The notes under the pieces are model-generated. The model did not search any database, was not told where the DNA came from, and was given only the letters and a program-made list of their open reading frames with translations. A stretch of 64,000 bases of DNA from Phytoseiulus persimilis (lineage: Eukaryota > Arthropoda > Arachnida > Mesostigmata > Phytoseiidae). The stretch covers positions 30,960,723-31,024,722 of the forward strand of contig CM075103.1 in NCBI GenBank assembly GCA_037576195.1, read 5' to 3'. The first letter of the stretch is position 1; each line of letters opens with the position of its first letter. Positions 22,905 to 36,300 of the stretch are shown one piece after another. The translations under genes were made by a program, and so were the position numbers.

Positions 22905-25900
22905 GTATCAGTACACGGCTTCCATGACTCGAGCTCTTCGAGTATCTTCATCTGGATCCGCACCCGATCAAGGCGCGATTTTATAATTGGAGAGAAAATT
23001 TTCCAAAGTGCACCATCAGCTACCTGCATGCAACTCTTCTACTCTTGTCTTCGCCGCGGCCGAAACCGAGTCGGTACAGCGCTGCTTCTGGCATTAGATT
23101 TCCGATTCGGCCCGCTCGCGGGATTCCAGTGGATTCAGGGGGAAGCAGCTGTTGACGAACTTTCGTCGCTCCGAATTTTTTTTCATGTTCCTTTCTCGTC
23201 ATTCGAACCCTTTCTCACAGACCGCTTGACTGACGACTCCATTAGGAGTATGAAAATACACGATCGTGTGCATCGGAGACTCAAGAATTCTTCCCCATCT
23301 CACCACATTCTTTGCATCTCATCCGTCGCATATTCTTCGAACCCTGACTTCGGCGAGGAGCTGAATATCAGAACAAGTCTTTCTCTGATCCGTACGAAGG
23401 GCGAGAAGAACTGAGCTCGTCGTCTCGCCCGTTTGGTGACGGCTTGAGCGCAACGGGACGTCGAAACGCTCCCCGAATAGAATAGGAGGCTCATTCTCCT
23501 TGCTTATAGAGTCTCCGGAATCTCTATTTGCGCAATCGGAACCAATCATTAGAGAACCCATTCCACCACACATGGCGAGTTCGTCCAGTTCCGAGGTATT
23601 CCCCGGGAATTCTCGTTTCACTTACGATTGTATAATGCTCTGGTCATGAGACTCATGAGCAAGTTTTTGAGCCGCTGTGCCATCTGAATGCCGGACAAAG
23701 TTGAACATGTGAAAATGTAGAATCAGTCCGAGAATATTTCCCGAAGCAATTACACATGCGGTGTTCCCTCCCCATCGAGGTCAGCTCTCTGAAAACCATC
23801 ATGGAAGTCCTCGGAAACTGATATTTGCGTGATCTTCTGGGAGAGATGGAACATTATTTCGATACCGCCACTAACGGCTTTCGCAGCGGACGTGCAGTAT
23901 GGACAGAGTCCATCGCGGACACGACCGTGCTCAGCAGCTCATTCTCATGCAAAATTCGTTCAAATATTCTGAGAGGGCGCAATCCATTGTGATCCTTTCC
24001 TTTTTCCCTAGCACACCCTTGATTCCAGTGTTGTGATGCCGTCGTTGCTCACATAAACACCTCTATGTCCAATTAAGGAGTCATCGAACTAAATCGAAGT
24101 GGTTTCCGTCGTTTTGTCGGGAATCGGCTGCCCTTGACTTTGAAGCTGAGGATCCCCGGCCGTTCCGACCCGTGGACCCCGCCCTCAGGACCCCAGGTAA
24201 TCAGTAAACCTCCCTCAGGATCACCAAGGACCTCATGGGGGACATACGGTCAACACCGAGGGCTATTCAGCGAAGAGGGAGTCGGTCCGCTTCGAGAGCT
24301 TTGTTTTTGGGTGCGGAATACTTCTTTCAGCTTTTGACCGAGGTAGATTCGTGAGTGTTTTGTGCATTACATTATTTCCTGTGGGATGCGTTGTACTAAG
24401 CGGAAGAGAAACTCAAGAAGATCACCGGAGAAGCTCACTGATGACCTTGAGCTCAGAATGGAACTAGACGAAATGTCTCGCTTCGCAGGAATTCCTGCTG
24501 TCTACAACGAGCTGTAGTCACGCTACATTTTTTCGGAGAGTCCGCTGAAGATGGAGCGGATTCGGTGTGGATCACGCGATCAATCTCTATTTCGCGTGGC
24601 GGGAATTCTCGGAGATTACCCGGATTTCCGCCGCCTGTGAACGCTCAAGTAGGCAATGGCTGAGGTTTACGAATCCGTCAGAGCTTCCGAATCGAACTCG
24701 ATGCCCGTCTCCATGTCCGGTTCTTACCGCATTGCACGCGCGCTCCGTGTGCGATTCCCGTGAAGAAGTTTCAAGTTGGATCGGACTCTACTAATTATTG
24801 GGCTCTGAACCCTCGTCAGGTTCGGGTCTTCGAAGCCGACCGAACTCATCTCCGCGGGCAGGCCGTAGGCTGATTCAACTGTTGTGAAATCTCATTGGAA
24901 TGCTGACATCCTACTCGCCGGAATTCCTCGTGCCCCCTTCTTAATAGAGCCGCTGTTGATCGTCTCCTCTCCATGTTTCGACAGATCGATGCAGCCCATT
25001 GACGATTCCTCAAAAAATAACCACGAATCATCTTGAAAGATTTATGGGATCTCCCTGAGAGCGTATTCCCCCTCCGTTCCTTAACACTTCGACGGGAGGC
25101 CCGAGCTCGTCACCACGACGCCTGGTAGGAGTGAGCTCGAGGAAGCGGCGCGCGGACGGGAAGAGCGAGGAGAGGAGGTCGGGGCGAGAAGGACCGGGGA
25201 ATAGCGGGCAATCTCCTCGCGGGGCTTTCCGGGGGACTCCGCGAGCTCCCAGCCAACGAGAGGCCCTTCCAGCAGATGATCGAGACCGGCCAGGTTCGGC
25301 GGCCCGTTTCGCGGGATTGTCAAGCCCAAACAGAGGCCGGCGTGAGGGTCCGTCCTATTTCGGTCACCGTCGCAACTCGCGTAGCGCTGTGCGGATTCTC
25401 AATCGGTGCCATCGCGTAGGGCACGAAGTGACCGACTGCAGAAGAGGTGTATTGGAGTTCCAGCAAAACGACCACAGAGTCACGAATTGGTCCAACGAAT
25501 CCTCAATTCTTTCGATCACGCAGGGGTTGGCGCCGTATCAGAAATATGAGAGAGAGGAGTCGCCAACGAAGTTGAGAGTCGGGAGCCAACTGTGTCCCAT
25601 TCACTGGATGCGGGTCTGGGAGCAGAGATATGCCCTCCCCGCAGACCCACCGTACAACAGACGACGAGTTCCATGCTGACTCGGTTCGGAAGTTCATCGT
25701 GAACGAACATACATGCGAAAGAATCCCAGATTTTATTCCAATATGTGTTCGATTTCAATGGGGACTACAACCTCGATCACATCAACTCGTATTCGGGAGA
25801 GTTGGTGGATACTATTGAGGCTACTCTGTGTATATATTTCACATATAAATGATTGTAGCTTATGATGTATATATTGATGACGATATGGAGACGGTTCTTC

Positions 25901-28080
25901 CCAGCCCGCGACCCCGAAAAGTTATTGCACCGAGGCGATCCCCCCGCCCTGCGAAGTTTCCCCCGGGGGCTGGGGGTGAAGCCTGCAGCCCCAGTGCTCA
26001 GCACATCTCATTGTAATCGTTGGCGGTGTACTTCGCCATGTACACCTCGGACAACCAGCCAGAGTGTGTGTCATCACTGCTCGTGGTCAAGTTCCTCAAG
26101 ACGCTCGGCACCTAGCCTTCGGCTCGTGGCAGCATCCGAACCCCGCGGTGACCCGTCCCACCTGGATGTACTCTCCGTTGCCTCTCAGCCAAAATCCCCC
26201 TCGCGGGAGTCCGATTCGCTGCAGCCGCTCAACTCCGCCCACGTTGACTTTTCTCCGTCAATTAAGCTGGCGCGCCGTGCGCTCATCACCAGTACGCTCC
26301 TATCGGCAGATCGCACGTATTCAACGCTACCACCGGTGCTCTATGCTCAAAGAAACTTATGAGCGTATGACAGAAAATCGCCGACAGTCACCCGAAACTA
26401 CAGCTTGCCTCGAGGGCACCCGGAAGCTCCGGTACGACTTCAACGAAACTAGGTTCGACCACCCAGCCCTTGACTTGGTCCTCAAACTATCGAAATGAGT
26501 TAGTCCTGGGTTCGGAACAGCGGCCTAAGCATCGTGATTACACAACACGTTCATGGCCTGCTTTGAGAGTATACAGGAAACTCGTTATCCAAGAGGGATT
26601 CTCTATGGTAGTTATCGCTGGATTTCTCTCATCGGGTCGCTTCGAAGTCTACTTGGTAAGAGCACCGGGGCGCTCCTGGAAGACGAGGACTTGGTCCTCG
26701 CAACCTGCCTCCGACTCGGCTCACCTGCCATGAATTCACTACCGATCGTCCGACAGGCTGCGCCTGTTGAGGTGTGCCTCGTTGGTCTCTGGCCGCGAAT
26801 CAATGATTTCATCTCGGAAGCTCTCGGTCAGGCAGACATGACCAACTCGCGAAAACCTCGGAATCCCAATGCTGGCCTGACACCCGATCGCGTTTCAGAC
26901 GAGCTTTGGCCGCAGGATCAGCAGCTCATTTGAGGTGTGTCGATCGTCTACACATTTGTTTCCAGCAACAACTCCAACGCTCGAAGGGCTCACGTGGGCT
27001 CAAAATAACGTGACCTCTTGAAAGCATGCTGTTGAGCCGACAGCCGTGGGAGCCTCAACGCCCGGAAGCGAGCCAAAGATCCAGGACGCCGTGTCCAGGA
27101 CCAGACGGGATGATCAGCGGGCAGCTGAGTTGATCAGGCAACGCAGAGTCGAAGGAGTTCAGCGGGTAAACGCAAGATTGATCACAGCAGTTGGGCTTAT
27201 GCCCTGTGCCGCAAGAGAGCTCTACTCCCTGAATGGCTTCCCAACCTGTACACTGTGATTGATTGGAACATTGATTGAAGAAAAGCTGTATCATTCATAT
27301 GGACCAGTGACTCTCGACCTGGAGCCATGTGGCCCGAAGGAAGGCACGGCGCGTCCTCAGGAAGCCACGGAAGACTTTCTGGGCCACGTCATTCGCGAAC
27401 GATCGGTTTGGACCCTTTCTCAGAATTGAGAGGAATCTCGTGTACTACATGAACATCCTGACTCCGGGAGTACTGACAATTTTCAGAATCAAGTTCGTCG
27501 TCTCCTCACAGAGAATTCGTAACGGGGCTCAGGGGGTTCTGGGAACGCACTCCCGTCGTCGGGGCCCTGGCCCTGGATGCGAAAACAAAGCCGGAACGAC
27601 TCGTCTGACGGGACGCAAGGGCCTAATTCGATCAGATTTGAGTGATCCGCAGGGAACTGAGGCCTGCGCTTACTCGCGCGGTGAATTTTCTTAATCCAGG
27701 ATTGGGCGGTGTGGTCCATAAAGGAAGACAGTGTACTAACACCAGTCGTTCAGAACATGGAAGGCTTGCTCGGCGAGCTTTTTAGTAGCACTTACTCAAA
27801 GTTTCTTCGGATGAACTGGATTCCAGGCTATTCTGATTATCCATACGAGCGAGATGCCAAGGGACCTCGAGACAATCTCATCAGGAACGCGTTATTCCTC
27901 GTATTGTTCCACCAAGTATCCGTTTCTTCTGGTACGGGCAAACAATACGAGAGACGAAGCCTCATTCCTTCTGATTTCGCCTACACATCGTCGTGTATTT
28001 CTTCCGTCATGAGACTACGGGGCATTAATCAATGCTCCAGAAACGCTTATTCGGGTACACTTTTAGGGGATCAGCAATAT
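22905..28080. other. No recognisable gene; scattered short open frames
   Basis: About 5 kb without a supported gene. A plus-strand frame at 25697-25831 reads FQYVFDFNGDYNL, which faintly recalls the C-terminal part of carboxylesterases, but no neighbouring exon or catalytic motif is seen. The segment 25100-25350 is G+C-rich. The frame at 26064-26498 (+) is open but unrecognised. Confidence 0.35.
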
Positions 28081-28086
28081 TTCGTC

Positions 28087-31000
28087 GGGGGGGGGGCTTT
28101 CCCCAATGTTTCGGCGACGAGCGTAGCAGTTCGCCGTCTGCGATCGAAAGGCCTCGGAAGGCTCAGACCCAATCCATCGACTCTATTACAGCGATGAACC
28201 CGCAATAGCTAACTAAGGAACAGCGGCGACATTGTAAAGCGGAGCTGAACGACACCTCCCGTCTCTTAGCCCATACCGTGGGAGCTTGGTGTTTGCGCGT
28301 GATATTGGGCCTCCCAGGGGCTTCTGTAGCCTTACGGGCAGTCACGCGTGCAATTTCGGACGCAAGGAGTGTTCTCGCACCAGGTGCTCCAGCTTGCACA
28401 GGGCGGAGCACTCCCTCTCGTAGCCCTCGCTCGGCAACGTTGACAACGGACGGATTCCATTCATCAAATGCGTTCGTGGGAAAGGAAAGAGCCGGACATC
28501 TGAAACTGATTTTGTCGGAGAGCCTATCGGAACGCTCAAAATCCCCTGTGTGTCCCTGTGAGAAGAACGCGATCCCGGGAGGGCGACTCGTGACGGTTTC
28601 CCCTCCGTTCGGGTCCCCTTCAAGTGAACGCTGGCGAGTTCAGCATGGGAATCGGGAGATGCATCGCTCCGATATGCTCATCGCGTTCTGCTGACCGACA
28701 CTTGGCACGGTTCCAATCGATCTCCCACTAGCCGAGTGACAACTCGAGTCCTCTCAGGCCGGCCTCCGGGCCTGACACGGGACACTCATTAGGAAATGTA
28801 TTATACTCTGTGATGCGATCCCTGGGCATGGTTTCTCCTCGTGTCGCCGATCTATGGTTCAAGATCAGCTGTCTTGGCATCCATCGCCCAACGGTCGACG
28901 CACCTGGCCTGACCTTCCAAAGTTTCGTCGAACCTTCGGAAAACTGCTCCGGACTGCTCCGAGCGGAATCGACGGAAATATTCAGAGAAGCCGATCCTGG
29001 GGAACGAGTGGGATTACTCGAATGCGACTTTGCCGATTCTTCCGATAGACGCTTCGATCTCCCGGTCGCAGTTTGAAGGAATCTGCTGAAGTGGGGAGTG
29101 GGAATATTTACCGATATATTTCCGGAGCTGGCCAGCGCGACGAAAACCCGAATACTTTTCTGCACACAGAAGCCTCCAGCAGCCATTCGCAGCCGTCGTC
29201 GGATTTTCAGCGACCCCAACCATGGACAAAGAGTACCGCCGGGAAGTTTTAGGCCATCGCTTCTACTATCAAACCGGAAGGAGTTCCTCAGCTGTCTAAA
29301 GTATTGCGATGAAGATTCTCATTTCCAACCCCCCCCCCCCCCCCGCGAGATAGCCATGTCAGACTTTGAATATCGATGGGAGCAGGACTCCTCCAGCTCC
29401 GAGCGGAATCAGACCCGGTTTTCAAGCACACTCAATTTCTCTGCACTCAAACTTTCGTACCAAGTCGTGGAATTCAAAATAAACGTCTTCTCAGATGTCG
29501 AAAATCGCAATCTACTGCTGTCCTCTCTGAAAACGTTCCGTTCCAGTCTTTAATCTCGAGGTTCGACCTATTGTGGAGCAGTCTTTCCGAGTTTTGGCTG
29601 AAGCACATCTCCGGAATTTCAAATCGAACACGCCTGCTACAGAGAGTGATTCCGTTGACGCGAAACAGATTCAGTCTTCCATCAAGCACAACGGTCGGAT
29701 GAAGCGCCACAGAACTCAACCGACTTCATCTTCTAGAGGTTACCCGTCAAAACCAGCCATCTTCCCTCAGCCGCTTTACTTGAGAGCCGAGCTGCTCGGA
29801 GGAATCATGTCAACTCCTTTGGATTCGATAATCACTTGCATGGAGAGGGCTGTTCGTACATTCACCGTTCTCATTCGTTCCTGAGAGGAGTCGTGTATGA
29901 GACCATTCCTGTGACTGAGTTCTGGCTCGAGCACGTCGCACGGCGGGACGAAGCAATGCTGGAACAGGAACGAACCAAAGGCTCTCGCTCCGGTGAGAGG
30001 CTTTTAGCTAGACGCTGCTGGTTGAAACCCCACCCTGACGTACCCTAAGATCCTGCGCATAACGAGCCAGCTTTTCCCGATTCTTCCTCAACGAACCGAA
30101 TCACATGAGATCGCTATCTGCCGAGTTCGTTATCCGACAGGTTCGTCGTCTGCTAAGGTCGTTATCCGAAAAGGTGCGGACTTGAAGCAGTTATTGAAAA
30201 AGAAAACGGAGAAATGGGTTCTCTATCTGCGGGACTCCAGGGTGGTTGCTGCCGCATCAGACCTGCTTCATCCCCGGCTGTCTATAAATATATTGAAAGA
30301 GTTGTCCGGAACCGATCGTACATTCAACTCTCAACTTCTGTCTCGTCCACGAATCCATCGTTCCGATCATCGTCGACGCCTGGGTTCCCCAACACGAATT
30401 GCGTCGTGAGCCTCCATCCTAGTTTCTCCGTCCAGCTCATGGACCTCCGCCCGTAAAACCTTATATACGGCGCGTAGATCGAACGCTTTTTGGGGGATCC
30501 AGGATTAATTTAGTGGGCGGTACGGTTTTTGAAAGCGAAACCTGAAATGAAGCCCAGGACGGCTGGAGCGTGGTGGTCTAGAACTCTGTCAACGGGGATT
30601 GAGTCAAGAACACTCTACAAGTTCAGCTTCCCGTTGAACGTGTGTGACCGATATACACATGTATAGGTATACTTGAGCGATACGGGAGCTTCCCTTGAGG
30701 AACCGGAAGTTCTCAGCGAGCTCCGATGCTTGCGAACCGAATTCATTAGTCTCATTGTTCAATTGAGTTCAAGAGGTCCACGATCTCGTTTTCTAGGCGC
30801 TGCGTTGCCCTGCCACCATGCGAAAAAGCCATCGAGACACTCATCATTATGTGAAGTTGCTTGGACCAAGAGTTTTACGGGAGCACTCCAGTCGATTCGG
30901 AAATGTTCGCATGCACATCGAATCGGCTGTGACTTGTTTTACGACAAGGAAGATGAGCGCGAACATGTCCGAAAATGTCTGACGACCTCTGACCGCCAGG

Positions 31001-33034
31001 AGAAAGTTCATTTCGCAGAAAGTATACCGATTCTCCCTAATCGGTGTTGCCGCGCACGTCGGTTACGTGGGGGTCCGCGGTTGTTGATAACATATGCAGC
31101 ATGCTAAGGCTGGTCAGGGTCTCGATCCGAGTGGTATGCGCCTCGCATCGTGCGTATGCAGAGAATGCGCTCGATTCCGGTTTCTATTTTCAGCCTGCAA
31201 CCGCTGTCTTAAACCCTCCATCCCGAGGGTGAGGGTGGTGGCTGGACGTTCAGGAGGATGAATCGCATGTATTACTTCCAGCCGGTGGACAGGCGTACAT
31301 ACGTTTGGAGAGTTGATCATCTTTGGGAAGGAATTCGAGAACGGAATCAACGGCGACCTTCTCGAACCGTATCGGGATTATCAGTGAGTTAAACCGACTG
31401 TTGGGCCGAGGGGATGCGGCGCCACGAGGGAGGGGTTTGTGGCGAGCGCGGCGTCTCACCATGCCGGGTTCAAGCTCGGCGTAGCTCTGCAACTTCGCCA
31501 TTTCCGAGGCGTCCCGGGAAGCGACGTCCCCGCCGAATTCCTTGGTTGGAAATCAGATCCAAACCGACGCACCCAAGCTCTGCCGTCGGTGTCGAATCCT
31601 ATGGACTGAATTCGGCTCCGCTAGCATACCATGATCAGGACATAAGGAGGCCTTGGAGATAGAGGACGGAGCCTGCGGATCGAAGCTACCCGGCTTTCCG
31701 ATTCTCCGATTTCGAGACGAGCGAATCTCGAGTTCCCCTCTTGTAACAGAGCACGAATGCTCGAAAATGGGAGTACATAAATGGGATGAGAGCCAAATAT
31801 AACATCCGCGTATTTCCAAGAAAACAATCCACCCGGTTTCGAGGAAACACTGGCACGCACAGACGCAGAGGAACGTATCGGTACCCTGGTACAGGAGTCT
31901 ACGAATCCCATACCCAGGTCCCGCCCCCGCTCGGGCCAAATCAAATGAGCCGCGAGTGACGATAGGCGTAAAGTGGAACGATCGGGAACACGCATGTCGG
32001 CAGACGAGATGGGTTCGAGAGAATAAGAGCTGCTGATGCGCGTCGGAGTGGAAGAATACACTTTAGGCTTAGGGCTCCGCTGCCCGACTGGATGATGTAA
32101 CGATATGCAGTGCCAACCATTTCCCGACATGAACCGTGAAGATCCGCCAACTGGCTATTCCCGCTCTCGGCGGAAATATCGTCGCTTTCAAACTTCATGT
32201 GAGCTGGAATCTGGGAGAGCGGACCTTCAGCTCAATCGATCTGGAACGGATGGTCCCTATTCGCTCCGACCGAGCAGATCCCACTGAACTTGAGGGTTTG
32301 AGCTTCGATCGCGGCAATTCGTTGCGAAACCACCCCACCGCTCCAGATAACCAGGCAAGTCCATCCGACTCGCTGCGGTCCATCTCCGAGTCGGAGTGAC
32401 TCAGTGTTCTTGGAGCTGAGTCACAGGGAATAAATATACAGAACATTTTCGATCATCTTTGGCGAGGTGGAAAAACATGATTTCGAATATCGGAATCGCC
32501 ACATCTAAACCTTACCGGTGCCTAGCAAGCAAGCTACCCAGCGGCATGCCAGTGCCTTTCCTTGAATCGAAAATCTCCGCGAATTTCAGGAAGAACATCG
32601 AGGCAACTCATGGGGTCTATCCTTCCTTGGAGTCTCCAACGTTCCTCCGAACGTATGATCCCGGGCGCGAGCCTTCATTCTATCCGGATTTTCTCGTCAC
32701 AGTATTCTCGATCAGCCCTGGGCTGACTCAACATCAGCATCCATGGTCAACTCCAGCAGAACCATCAAATTGAACAGAGTGGGAACAAAGGAAACTACGG
32801 AGCGCGGACGAGTCGCAATCGCATCGATAAAGGTGAAGCGGTTCTCGAACACGGAAATCTCATTGGAAAGCTCTTTGATGTTGTTCAGGTCGCACGAGAG
32901 GACTCGCCCGCATGTTCCGGGTTTTCTGAGCCATTATTCTCTATGAGCGTGATTTTTGGAAAATAGCGATCGTTGAATCAGCCCCCAAACCTCATATTCG
33001 GGTGCTTTGGCTCAGCTCAAGAGCTTTCCGCCAG
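28087..33034. other. No recognisable gene; G/C homopolymer runs
   Basis: Runs of 10 G (28087-28096) and 16 C (29329-29344) are present. The minus strand near 28200 reads LQCRRCSLVSYCG, which recalls half of a MYND finger, but the rest is absent. At 32712-32912 (minus) a frame reads VVSFVPTLFNLMVLLELTM, a possible membrane segment. No gene can be built. Confidence 0.35.
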
Positions 33035-33045
33035 AATTACGAACC
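33035..33045. repeat. Left target-site duplication of SINE copy 2
   Basis: AATTACGAACC, identical to 33328-33338. Confidence 0.85.
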
Positions 33046-33327
33046 TTTTTTTTTTTTTTTCCGGCTGAACCTCTCAGCCAGCCCTCAGAAGTGTCCCGGA
33101 ATCACCTTTCGGTATTGCTTCAGTAACACTCCCTATCGCCTCGCAAATCCCATTGCGGGCGGTGGGCTTGGGTCTTAAGATGGTTCATATTCAATTCTGA
33201 TATGAATTAAATCCTCTTTTTACCACATAAGAAATTTGTTGTCCCGGCCGGGGATCGAATCCGCGATTGCTAGCTTAGCGTGGCACCCAAGGCGTTGGTT
33301 TATGCCACACGGCCAACGAGCCGGTAA
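33046..33327 (-). mobile_element. tRNA-derived SINE, copy 2, with poly(A) tail
   Basis: This is the same family as 20917-21189, also on the minus strand. The head is at the 33324 side, with TGGCCGTGTGG (A box) and GGATTCGATCCC (B box, one change from copy 1). The 3' end carries 15 T on the plus strand (33046-33060), that is a poly(A) tail. Target-site duplications AATTACGAACC flank it at 33035-33045 and 33328-33338. The long intact tail and clean duplications suggest a fairly recent insertion made by a LINE's enzymes. Confidence 0.94.
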
Positions 33328-33338
33328 AATTACGAACC
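33328..33338. repeat. Right target-site duplication of SINE copy 2
   Basis: AATTACGAACC, identical to 33035-33045. Confidence 0.85.
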
Positions 33339-33339
33339 T

Positions 33340-36300
33340 GGCTTCCCTGAAAAGACACGGGACGGATCGAAATCTGGAAACCGCACGAGCTTTCCGTTTT
33401 ACCTGATATTCGGGTGCCCTATCCCAGATGAGCGCTTCTTCCTTCCAGCTAGACCTTGTACTAGTTCTCATCGGGAGCTCGCCTCGGCTCACGGGAGGCG
33501 CTCACAATTCTGAAAGTGATATGGACGAACCCGGCAGGATCGGTCGCCGAGTGATAGTCATCTGTGCGAAGGCTGCATTTTCACACCGGGCGGATTTGCA
33601 TACCTAACCGGCTTGGCTCGATCCCAAACCATCCCCCAGGGGAGGGGAACAGCCGGGCGGTGCTTCGAGCGTGATTCCTGAAAACGTCGATCTCGGCCAT
33701 TTTATCTTATACTCGCGACCTATCGAATCGCCGTCGCGGGCGCCTGGAACGCAGATGGGAGGCGGCGGACTCCGCTGGGAACTCGGATACTTTCTGGAAA
33801 AGATCGGCGACTCTCATGAGTGCTCCGAGCTCGGGGCTAGAAAGTAAGAGTTGGGTGACGTCAGCTTCGTTTTCTTCCGATCTCGCGATCACCGGCGATT
33901 GATATCGCAACTCGCTCCGTGCTTACCGGCTTTCAGTTATACGAAACAGCAAAGCTGGCTTGATGATGTTAAAAGTTTTCCACCTTAGCGCCTTTCATGT
34001 TCTCGCCGAGCGCCGGGTTTTCCTCACCGAGGTAATCCTGATCTTTGCTGCATGCCACGTACTCAACTCTCCGACCGAGTTGATGGTGTTGTTCCATCCA
34101 GACTCCGGGAACAATTCCTGCATGGCAGAGATGGAAACGGCTGCGACTGACTTCCGAGACTGAAAATCCGGAGTGTAGAAACCAAACTGCCAACAATGGG
34201 AGCGTCTTAAAAGACTCCACAGCGATCAGTTGCTGTACTCTGCCTGGCCTCCGTTGATCGAGAGCCATCGCACAAATATCTTGCTTAGCTCACCAATGCT
34301 GTGTTCGGCGTCCGCCCGGTACATGATGATTTCGGCAATGGCAGAGATCACCTCTTCTGTTGCTGCATCGTCGCTCTATTCAGAGAGTCGTCAGAAGTTC
34401 AGCCTCGATCCTGTCGCCCCAGAACCTATTTGAGCCCGAAAATGGTTCCTAACGAGGAGTAGAGAACCGACATCTTCCCTCATGAACTTGACGTTCCGTC
34501 GGTGGTGCCCACTTCCTCGAGGATCGCTACTGTCGTTCAACGAATCAACAATGAGATGGAAACTCCGGCTTGGGTGGGAAACACCGTGATTCTTTCCCAG
34601 ATTCCCAGAGAGCGGGTGAACGAGGGTCCTGATGAAGGAACACGGTTAGCAGCGAGCGACGGCCGCGTTGGATCGTCTCCCGCGGGGCAGGGCCAGTCTG
34701 CGTAAGTCATTTTGATGCGTTGGGCATGTCATGAATCTTCATGGAGATCGGGGAGAATCCAGATACCACCGCGCAGCTCTGGTGGGCTTTTTTTATCTTC
34801 ACTGTGAATAAGTTTCCTTGCGTGTGATCAATGTTTGCGTTGGTTGTGTCACGCTCGGTTGGGGGCTGAGTTCGAACAATAGCTGTCGTAGATGACCGTT
34901 CTGGCCCACTTACCTCTTTCGAGCTGCGCGCTCGGGAAGTCTGGCGGTAATTTCGCTGTTCCTGATACTCTCTGAATCACTGCGAAGCAAATTTGGCGAT
35001 TCCCGCATTTGATACCTCAGAATCACAAACAGCACGATTCGCCCAGAGCAATAAAAATATGAGCCGACGCCCCATCGAGATCGAGGTACTCGATCGAATC
35101 GATACTCCATCGAGGTAACAACTCCTGCTTCCCCACTGGGATCGTTCCAGACAACTCGCGGAAGCTCTCCTTTCACGAGAACGTTTATCTCCGGAATTTC
35201 AGAGCAGGTAGGAGGATGAATATCAGTGCACACAAAAGTGTTGGCTCAAGGGCTTATCTCTGTCACGTGATCCAAACGTATTTCTCGCTAGACGCACGAA
35301 TATCAGCGGCGGATACATGACACCTCGAAGAGGTCCAAACCCAAACGTTCATTGAGATTCGAGGATGACCTTGGGCTTGATATTTCACATTCGAAACGGA
35401 TGTCGGGGGTGTCCAGATTTGGAGCCTCTTCACGCGCATTAACCCTGGATGCCCGTCCGGGGAGGAGGTTTCCAATTTGACGTATTTCCCAAATCTTGGT
35501 ATGGCCGTCGCTCCACTCTGATGCACAATATTCGAGGACCAGGACGGATAATTAGGGAGAAAAATGGTTGGTTGGGCGTCGACCAACCCGGCGAAGCAAA
35601 CTATTCAGCACAACATCATGGTTCTCTTGGAGAAGTTTTCCTGCCCGACGTCCTCGCATTCGAACGCGAGATCGTTCCAAAGCCTGATTCATGCCTTTAG
35701 GCCTGCTCGAGGACGTTCATTGACCACAGTGCGCACCGAAAGAAAGATCTCGGTTCGATGTTGCTCGTCGGAACCCATCCAACGTCACCAGTATCGGTTG
35801 CCTTGCTGTTCCTTCGCAGATGGACGTCTGTGCGGCGACGGCGCTGGCAATCATCTCAGTCGCGGAATCCGAATCTTCCCGGGAACCATCGTCCTGAGAG
35901 CCGTCGGGACCGGATCGAAGAAGCTGGTCCTTGATTTTAGGTAGCTCGTGTTCCTCCCATTCAGCCTATCCTTGGCATCAGCGTTAGAGAACGAGCGTAC
36001 GGAGCAGCCGAGCCCGATAGACAAATCAATTCGCGCGCTCCAATGCGGATCATCGATCGGGGAGGTGGGAGAAGGGAGGGAATGATGGAAGCCTGATGCA
36101 AAACGCATGCGTAGCTGACACCTCTCCTAACCGGTCACGGAATATCACTTCGGTAGATGAATTGTGATTCATCGACCGATGTCGAGTGTTACCCACGTTC
36201 GAAACAACCGTTCCGGAGAGAACGCCGCGACTCGCAAGGATTCGAAACCAGTCCATCACACGCGGGGCTGTAACAGCGTACAGATAAGAATCCCGCGTCG

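Noticed and set aside
28163-28260. Half MYND zinc finger (CRRCSLVSYC, minus)
   Set aside because: The remaining Cys/His ligands are missing and the frame stops soon after.
20917-33327. The SINE heads as functional tRNA genes
   Set aside because: They are part of a dispersed repeat with target-site duplications. The anticodon loop is eight bases and the acceptor stem does not pair.
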